NCBI GenBank assembly: GCA_009912235.1
Contig: WNDS01000001.1
Span: 496,001-560,000 of the forward strand
Length of the DNA: 64,000 nucleotides
DNA from: Stenotrophomonas maltophilia
GTDB lineage: Bacteria > Pseudomonadota > Gammaproteobacteria > Xanthomonadales > Xanthomonadaceae
Direction: 5' to 3'
Part shown: in pieces, positions 56,969 through 64,000 of the stretch
Layout of the letters: every line of letters starts with the position of its first letter
Numbering within the stretch: position 1 is the stretch's first letter
The notes under the pieces: model-generated
Told to the model about the DNA's origin: nothing
What the model saw: only the letters and a program-made list of their open reading frames with translations
The model's database searches: none
Made by a program: the position numbers and the translations under genes

Positions 56969-59695
56969 TCAGGACGGGGTGCGCTCACCGTCGTCGCGGT
57001 GCGGGATGCCCGCGGCCCGGGCACTGAGCGCCTTCCGGCCCTTGCGCAGCGCAGTGGCCAGGGCGGAGACACGGACGCTCCACTCGGCCTTGAGCTGCCA
57101 ATCGGCCATGCGCATCAGTTCACCACCGGCGTTGGCAACCTGGACCAGGCCCAGGTTGCTGGCGACCCCGCGCAGCGCGTGCGCATGTTCGCGCAGGTCA
57201 TCCCAGGCCTGCCGTTCGGCGCAGGCGTCCAGCTGCACCATGCTGTTGTCCACATCACTCAGGCACTGCTCGATGAACTTGCGCTCGAAGCCATCGCCCA
57301 TGCCCAGCGAGGCAAGTTCGTCCGGCACCGCCGGGTCGAGCACGCCATCGCCCACCGGCAGCGCCGGTACCGACTGGATGCCCGGCTCCGGGCGCAGGTT
57401 GGCGGCGATGTCGGCCAGCACGTCCAGCAGGCGGGTGGCCACCACCGGCTTGGCCAGGAAGGCGCGCGCGCCGGCCTGTTCGCAGCGCTGGATGGAATCG
57501 GGGGTGACATCGGCACTGAGTACCATTACCGGCACATAGGGCATGCCGCTGGCCTGCATCACCCGCAGCTGCTTGAGCAGGTCCAGCCCGCTCATGCCGG
57601 GCATGTGCAGGTCGACAATGGCGGCATCGAAATCGGCCTGCTCCAGCGTATCCAGCACCTCGGCGCCACCGTTCACGCAGGTGACCTTGTGGCCGGCCTT
57701 TTCCAGCAGGCGCTGCAGCACCATGCGGTTGGCGGCGTGGTCGTCGGCCACCAGGATGCGCAGGCTGCGCACGCGCGCCCGGTGGCGCAGGAACGGGTTG
57801 GAGAAGGCGATGACATTGCCGCCCTCCGGCGGCTCCACCGCCACCGGCGGTGCGGTGGCCACTTCCAGGCTGATTTCCACCCAGAACAGGCTGCCGTTGG
57901 TCCGGTTCGGCGCGTAGCCGATGCGCCCGCCCATCGATTCCACCAGGCCCTTGGCGATGGTGGTGCCCAGCCCGGTGCCTTCGTGGCGGCGCGCCAGGCC
58001 CACGTCGGCCTGCTCGAAGGCATCGAACAGCCGTGTGCGCAGCGCCGGCGGCACGCCGATGCCGCTGTCGGCGATCTCGAAGCGCAGGTGCGCGCGCTCG
58101 CTGCCCGCCACCTCGTGGCAGGACACACGCAGGTGCACGTAGCCCTCGTCGGTGAACTTCACCGCGTTGCCCATCAGGTTCAGCAGGATCTGTTGCAGGT
58201 GGCCGGCATCGCCATACAGCCGCGGCGGCACGTTGTCGTCCACCAGCACGCGGTAATCCAGCGCCTTGGGCCGTGCCTGCGGGGTCAGGATCAGGTTGAT
58301 CGCCTGCAGCACATCGGCCAGCGTGAACTCGTGGCGCTCCACGCGCACCTTGCCGGCCTCGATGGCCGAGATGTCCAGCACTTCCTCCACCAGCGCCAGC
58401 AGGCTGCGCGTGGAAGCCTGGATGGTGTTCAGGCACTCGCGCTGCTCATCGTCCAGGCGCGTGGTGGCCAGCACTTCGGTCATGCCGGCCAAGCCGTTCA
58501 GCGGCGTGCGGAACTCGTGGCTCATGTTGGCCAGGAAGCGGCTCTTGGCCTCGTTGGCCTGGCGCGCCTCGGCCGCCGCGCGGGTCAGCGCGTGCAGCAG
58601 CGAATCAAAGTACAGCGGAATGGCGCCCAGCCCCAGCAGCAGGCCCCAGCCCAGGTAATCGTGGCTGCGCCAGTACGGGGAGAGCATCACCGTGCACAGG
58701 AAGGCCAGGCAGCCCATGGCGGTGGCCACGCGCAGGTAGGTGCTGCCATAGCGCATGCCGTTGCCGATGGTCACCCACAGGCAGACCGCATACAGCGGCG
58801 CGGCCGGCTCGCCCTGGATGGTCATGATCACGGCCATGCAGGAGTAATCGGTCAGCATGCCAATCACCCGCCGTACGTGCGACACGCGCGGGTGGATGAT
58901 GATGGCCACCAGCAGGCCGGCGGAGATCGTCAGTTCGAAGGCCAGGATCAGCCAGGTGGCGGTCAGCGTCTCGCCGCCGGTTTCCAGGTAGCGTCCGCCC
59001 AGGTAGATGATGAACAGCGAGGTGATCGCGATGCGGATCAGGTTCTGCGCATGCTCGCTGTCCTCGCGGCCGGACAGGCGCTGGCGCACCGTCTGCAGCA
59101 GCGAGCGGGAACCCGGCGCGGCGGCCGGGCGGTCAACAGGGGCTGTATCCATGGGGTCGGGTCGCATGTGCCGGCGCAGCAGGGTCGAACAGCACAGCGG
59201 CACCGCCGCCAGGCCCAGCCACAGGGAAAGGGCAAGGCCGGGAATGGCCTGCCAGTAAGGGGACAACAAAACGGTGCTGCCAAAGCCCAGCATCGCCAGG
59301 GTGATGGCCGCCGCCAGGTAGCGGTTGCCGTAGCGCAGGCCGTTGCCGACCGTTACCCACATCACCACCGCATAGACCCAGGCCAGCGATTCACCGGCCA
59401 GCACCATGCCAACGGCCATCAGCCCGTAGTCGGCCAGCATGCCGGCCGCCCGCCGCGGGTGCGAGCGCTGCGGCCGCCACAGCTTCCAGCCCCACAGCAG
59501 CACCGACACCAGCAGCCCGGCCAGCACCGTGGCCAGCACGCTGCCGCTGTGGGCCAGCTGCCCGCTGTGGGCGGCCGACAGCACCACATACAGCAGGATA
59601 AGCGAGACCAGCATCACGCGCACCAGCAGCTGCCCGCGCTCGGCGTCCGCCAGCTGCGCCAACCGGCGCGCCAGCCGTGGCCAGAGCTCCTGCAT
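56969..59695 (-). CDS. rpfC: DSF sensor hybrid kinase RpfC with duplicated 5-helix sensor
   Basis: Hybrid histidine kinase that senses DSF and controls RpfG and RpfF. 908 residues from ATG 59695. Two homologous five-helix membrane modules: 24-175 and 218-368, each with the matched segment YAVxxWVTxGNGxRYG and SPYW. Then HisKA His393 ([11 protein letters not shown]), HATPase ([27 protein letters not shown]), receiver Asp695 ([13 protein letters not shown]) and HPt His839 ([13 protein letters not shown]). This is the ten-helix form reported for the rpf-1 type of S. maltophilia. The first module resembles the separate RpfH protein that sits between rpfG and rpfC in Xanthomonas. The ATG lies one base after the rpfG stop. 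Confidence 0.95.
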   Translation of the reverse strand: MQELWPRLARRLAQLADAERGQLLVRVMLVSLILLYVVLSAAHSGQLAHSGSVLATVLAGLLVSVLLWGWKLWRPQRSHPRRAAGMLADYGLMAVGMVLAGESLAWVYAVVMWVTVGNGLRYGNRYLAAAITLAMLGFGSTVLLSPYWQAIPGLALSLWLGLAAVPLCCSTLLRRHMRPDPMDTAPVDRPAAAPGSRSLLQTVRQRLSGREDSEHAQNLIRIAITSLFIIYLGGRYLETGGETLTATWLILAFELTISAGLLVAIIIHPRVSHVRRVIGMLTDYSCMAVIMTIQGEPAAPLYAVCLWVTIGNGMRYGSTYLRVATAMGCLAFLCTVMLSPYWRSHDYLGWGLLLGLGAIPLYFDSLLHALTRAAAEARQANEAKSRFLANMSHEFRTPLNGLAGMTEVLATTRLDDEQRECLNTIQASTRSLLALVEEVLDISAIEAGKVRVERHEFTLADVLQAINLILTPQARPKALDYRVLVDDNVPPRLYGDAGHLQQILLNLMGNAVKFTDEGYVHLRVSCHEVAGSERAHLRFEIADSGIGVPPALRTRLFDAFEQADVGLARRHEGTGLGTTIAKGLVESMGGRIGYAPNRTNGSLFWVEISLEVATAPPVAVEPPEGGNVIAFSNPFLRHRARVRSLRILVADDHAANRMVLQRLLEKAGHKVTCVNGGAEVLDTLEQADFDAAIVDLHMPGMSGLDLLKQLRVMQASGMPYVPVMVLSADVTPDSIQRCEQAGARAFLAKPVVATRLLDVLADIAANLRPEPGIQSVPALPVGDGVLDPAVPDELASLGMGDGFERKFIEQCLSDVDNSMVQLDACAERQAWDDLREHAHALRGVASNLGLVQVANAGGELMRMADWQLKAEWSVRVSALATALRKGRKALSARAAGIPHRDDGERTPS

Positions 59696-59696
59696 C

Positions 59697-60836
59697 TCAG
59701 CCGCCCGGACGCGTGGACGCCGTGGAGTGCTGGGCGCAGATATCCTTGAGCTGCTCACGGCCGCGCATCAGCGCATCCACGCAGCGCGGGTCGAACAGGC
59801 GCCCGCACTGGGCATACAGGTAGGCCAGGGTCGCATCCAGCGTCCAGGCTTCCTTGTACGGCCGCGGCGAAATGAGCGCGTCGAACACATCGGCCACGGC
59901 CACGATGCGGGCTTCCAGTGGAATCGCTTCGCCCACCAGGCCATCGGAGTAGCCGCTGCCGTCGTAGCGCTCGTGGTGGCGCAGCGCGATCAGCGCGCCG
60001 ACCTGGATGAAACGGTTCTGGCTGCCGCTGAGCAGTTCATGGCCGATGCGCGGGTGCCGGCGCATGATCGCCAGCTCCTCGTCGTTGAGCTTGCCCGGCT
60101 TGAGCAGCACCGCATCGGGAATGGCGATCTTGCCCATGTCGTGCAGCGGCGCGGCCATCTCGATCAGCTTGACCTCTTCCTCCGGCAGGCCAAGCTGTTC
60201 GGCAATCAGCCCAGCCACGCGCGCCATGCGCTCCAGGTAGGCGCTGGTGCCGGCATCACGGAACTCGATGGCGCGGGCCAGCCGTGACAGCGTCTCGCGC
60301 TCGCGTTCTTCCACCTCGTGCATGCTGGCCAGCAGCCGCTGCTCCAGCGACAGCGCACGCTGCTTCACGTTCTCGGTCTGTTGGCGCAGCTGCAGCAGAT
60401 TGTAGCAGCGCGCGCGCAGTTCGCGCGGGCGGATCGGCTTGACCAGGAAATCGATGACGCCCGCTTCCAGTGCCGCCTGGCGGATCGGCTCGTCGCCCAC
60501 CACGGTGATCAGGATGACCGGAATGTCGCGGTTACGGGGCAGCCGGCGGAAGCGCCGCGCGAACTCCAGCCCGTCCATCTCCGGCATGCGGTAATCGAGC
60601 AGCAGCAGGTCCGCCGGGTGGGTCTCGCACCACACCAGGGCACTGAGCGGGTCACCGAAGTCATGCACGCTCAATTCCGGTGCAATGTCCTCGATCACGT
60701 GACGGAGCATGGTCCGTGCTGATGTCTGGTCGTCGACGATGACGATGTTCAACGCTGTTTCCGCCCGATTCCTGGACCACGCCTGATCATTGTGTGGCGA
60801 GGATACTCCGCCACTGCGTACGCTGGCACCCTGCAT
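59697..60836 (-). CDS. rpfG: DSF response regulator RpfG, HD-GYP c-di-GMP phosphodiesterase (motif reads GYS)
   Basis: Receiver plus HD-GYP domain; degrades cyclic di-GMP when phosphorylated by RpfC. 379 residues from ATG 60836 (MQGASVRSGG); longer starts lack family support. Receiver Asp81 (LLLLDYRMPEMDG), linker helix, HD pair at 232-233 (PLHDMGKIAIPDAVLLKPG), and HHERYDGSGYSDGLVGEAIPL. The defining GYP is here Gly-Tyr-Ser297 (TCC at 59946-59948), one C-to-T change from CCC. Metal ligands look intact, but the GYP loop contributes to c-di-GMP and GGDEF-partner contacts, so output may be altered. Confidence 0.94.
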   Translation of the reverse strand: MQGASVRSGGVSSPHNDQAWSRNRAETALNIVIVDDQTSARTMLRHVIEDIAPELSVHDFGDPLSALVWCETHPADLLLLDYRMPEMDGLEFARRFRRLPRNRDIPVILITVVGDEPIRQAALEAGVIDFLVKPIRPRELRARCYNLLQLRQQTENVKQRALSLEQRLLASMHEVEERERETLSRLARAIEFRDAGTSAYLERMARVAGLIAEQLGLPEEEVKLIEMAAPLHDMGKIAIPDAVLLKPGKLNDEELAIMRRHPRIGHELLSGSQNRFIQVGALIALRHHERYDGSGYSDGLVGEAIPLEARIVAVADVFDALISPRPYKEAWTLDATLAYLYAQCGRLFDPRCVDALMRGREQLKDICAQHSTASTRPGG

Positions 60837-61129
60837 AGGCTGACTCCCGTCCTGGCCTCCCCGGTTCATGAACAAGGTCACAGTGCGGGCCGACCCGCCG
60901 CTGCGACCCTCCCGCCGACGGCCATCAGGCCATGGCGGCCGTCAAGGCGATGCCTCCACCATACGCTGGCAACAGGCACAGTCAATCACGCCGGGCCAGT
61001 TCCTGTGGCCTGCGTCGCGCTTCCTGCGCAGACGGTTTCGCGTAGCCGGGGCTGGCGGGCGGACAACCCCGCCGGGCGCCCTTGGCTGGCCGGGCGCCCG
61101 GGGATGCCGGGAGCCCGGGTGCAGCCGGC

Positions 61130-62641
<1,512 letters not shown>

Positions 62642-62734
62642 GGATCTGCGGGAATCGTGTAGTGAGGGGGGAATTCTGCGCCCGGCACAGCCGCTTCCAC
62701 AGCATACCAAAACCGCCCTCCCCCGGCCCGGAGA

Positions 62735-62773
62735 GGGGTCAGATCCCTTTGCGCAACAAAGGGATCTGACCCC
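62735..62773. repeat. GGGGTCAGATCC-type palindromic repeat, copy 2
   Basis: 17-bp perfect arms (GGGGTCAGATCCCTTTG and complement) with a CGCAA loop, between the 5' end of lysS and the 3' end of the next minus-strand gene. It shares the GGGGTCAGATC head with copy 1 at 40572-40612, while the inner stems differ (CCTTTG versus CGTT), i.e. conserved ends and variable centre. Confidence 0.85.
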
Positions 62774-62795
62774 GCCTGGCACCGGCCGCCAGGCC

Positions 62796-64000
62796 TCACC
62801 CGTTCCCGGGGAACGCCTGCCGCAGCTCGTCCACCAGCACCCGCTGGTTTTCCGAGTAATCCACCGGCACCGACACCAGGTGCACCCCACCTTCGCTGAA
62901 GGCCGCCTCCAGCATCGGCATGAACTGCTCGATGGCGGTCACCTCATGGCCCTTGCAGCCGTAGGCCTCGGCGTACTTCACGAAATCCGGGTTGCTGAAG
63001 GTCATGCCGTAGTCGGCAAAGCCGTCCGCCGCCTGCTTCCAGCGGATCATCCCGTAGGCGCCATCGTTGAGGATCAGCACCACCAGGTTCAGGCCCAGCC
63101 GGCGCGCGGTCTCCAGCTCCTGGCTGTTCATCATGAAACCGCCATCGCCACAGACCGCCAGCACCCGCCGCTGCGGGTGCAGGATCGCGGCCATGATCGC
63201 CGACGGCAGGCCGGCGCCCATCGTGGCCAGCGCGTTGTCCAGCAGCAGCGTGTTGGCCACCTGGGTGCGGTAGTTGCGCGCGAACCAGATCTTGTACATG
63301 CCGTTGTCCAGCGCCACGATGCCGTCCGGCGGCATCACCTGGCGCACATCGTGCACCAGCCGCTGCGGCGTGAAACGGTCCTCGTCGGCACGGTCGGCAA
63401 TATGCCCCAGGATCTCCTCACGCAGCGGCAGCAGCGCATCGGCATTGGCCACGGCGCCTTCGATGCGCTCGGCCAGCTGGGTCAGCGAACGGCCGATATC
63501 GCCGATCACCTCCACCTGCGGGAAGTAGACCTGCTCCACCGCTGCCTGCGAGTAGCCGATATGGATGACGGTCGGACCACCCGGGCGCATCACGAACGGC
63601 GGCTTCTCGGTCACTTCGTGGCCGATGGTGACGATCACGTCGGCCTTGTCGATGGCCATGTGCACGTAATCGCGCTCGCTCAGCGCGGCCGTGCCCATAT
63701 ACAGGCCCGAGCCGCCGGCCACCGCGCCCTTGCCCATCTGCGTGGTGACGAAGGGAATGCCGGCACGCAGCACGAACGCCGACAGCGCCTCGCTGAACTG
63801 CGGCCGCGACGCCGCCGAGGCGATCACCAGCAGCGGGCGCTTGGCGGCCTTGATGATGTTCGCCGCGCGGTCCAGTGCCTCGGGGCTGGCAATCGGCCGG
63901 TCCACCGCATGCGGCGGCACCAGCGCTACACCCTCGACCTCCATCGCCGCGATGTCCTCGGGCAGTTCCAGAAGCACCGGGCCCGGGCGCTCTTCCTGCG
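62796..64000 (-). CDS. Acetolactate synthase-like ThDP enzyme, 5'-truncated by window edge
   Basis: C-terminal two-thirds of a thiamine-diphosphate enzyme of the acetolactate synthase/benzoylformate decarboxylase superfamily; the frame is open through base 64000 ([17 protein letters not shown]), the start of the central domain. ThDP-binding motif [37 protein letters not shown] is the C-terminal end. Most like stand-alone acetolactate synthase-type proteins without an adjacent small subunit; exact substrate uncertain. Confidence 0.88.
   Translation of the reverse strand, partial: QEERPGPVLLELPEDIAAMEVEGVALVPPHAVDRPIASPEALDRAANIIKAAKRPLLVIASAASRPQFSEALSAFVLRAGIPFVTTQMGKGAVAGGSGLYMGTAALSERDYVHMAIDKADVIVTIGHEVTEKPPFVMRPGGPTVIHIGYSQAAVEQVYFPQVEVIGDIGRSLTQLAERIEGAVANADALLPLREEILGHIADRADEDRFTPQRLVHDVRQVMPPDGIVALDNGMYKIWFARNYRTQVANTLLLDNALATMGAGLPSAIMAAILHPQRRVLAVCGDGGFMMNSQELETARRLGLNLVVLILNDGAYGMIRWKQAADGFADYGMTFSNPDFVKYAEAYGCKGHEVTAIEQFMPMLEAAFSEGGVHLVSVPVDYSENQRVLVDELRQAFPGNG

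Noticed and set aside
61029..61129. GC-rich direct repeats downstream of lysS as a terminator
   Set aside because: Repeated GGGCGCCCGG segments can pair, but there is no T-run on the lysS strand.

Overview
The window is a high-GC gammaproteobacterial chromosome segment and almost certainly comes from Stenotrophomonas (S. maltophilia complex, family Xanthomonadaceae). Three things point there: the flagellar/chemotaxis gene order, the complete rpfB-rpfF / rpfG-rpfC diffusible-signal (DSF) locus next to lysS, and the many short GTAG-headed hairpin repeats typical of S. maltophilia.

Layout. (1) 1-8771: late flagellar genes fliG(partial)-H-I-J-K, then fliL-M-N-O-P-Q-R behind a sigma-54 type promoter. 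(2) 8937-11072: a membrane MHYT-GGDEF-EAL c-di-GMP protein. (3) 11161-17793: flhB-flhA-flhF-flhG-fliA. (4) 17813-24481: cheY-cheZ-cheA, motC-motD, parC-parP. (5) 24751-32625: a second chemotaxis block (STAS-cheY-cheA, then mcp-cheR-cheD-cheB). Three promoters of the sigma-28 type (TAAAG-like, 11-nt gap, GCCGNTA-like) precede motC, the STAS gene and mcp. (6) 32845-40564: a catabolic block for the lower protocatechuate 4,5-cleavage (2-pyrone-4,6-dicarboxylate) route with a porin, a DctA-type carrier and a divergent LysR regulator. It abuts a truncated exported-protein gene. (7) 40686-46985: acnB, a PIN/AbrB toxin-antitoxin pair and acnA. (8) 47097-48312: a small exported protein and an isochorismatase-like hydrolase. 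(9) 48385-54026: betT divergent from betI-betB-betA (choline to glycine betaine), with a 26-bp palindromic operator. (10) 54210-60836: the rpf quorum-sensing locus. (11) 61130-64000: lysS and the 3' part of a thiamine-diphosphate enzyme.

The most striking feature is a set of single-base lesions in otherwise intact genes. There are in-frame amber codons (each one C-to-T step from CAG) in fliN and fliA, and one-base slips in mononucleotide runs in the second cheA, in dctA and in galD. In addition, RpfG reads GYS where its family has GYP. Either the assembly carries residual errors, or this is a motility-degrading, possibly mismatch-repair-deficient isolate. If real, the fliA amber removes sigma region 4 and should silence all three sigma-28 promoters seen here.

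Most genes are tightly packed, with GTGA/ATGA/TTGA stop-start overlaps that suggest translational coupling. No rRNA, tRNA, CRISPR array, transposase or phage gene was recognised. All family assignments come from reading motifs; no search was run.
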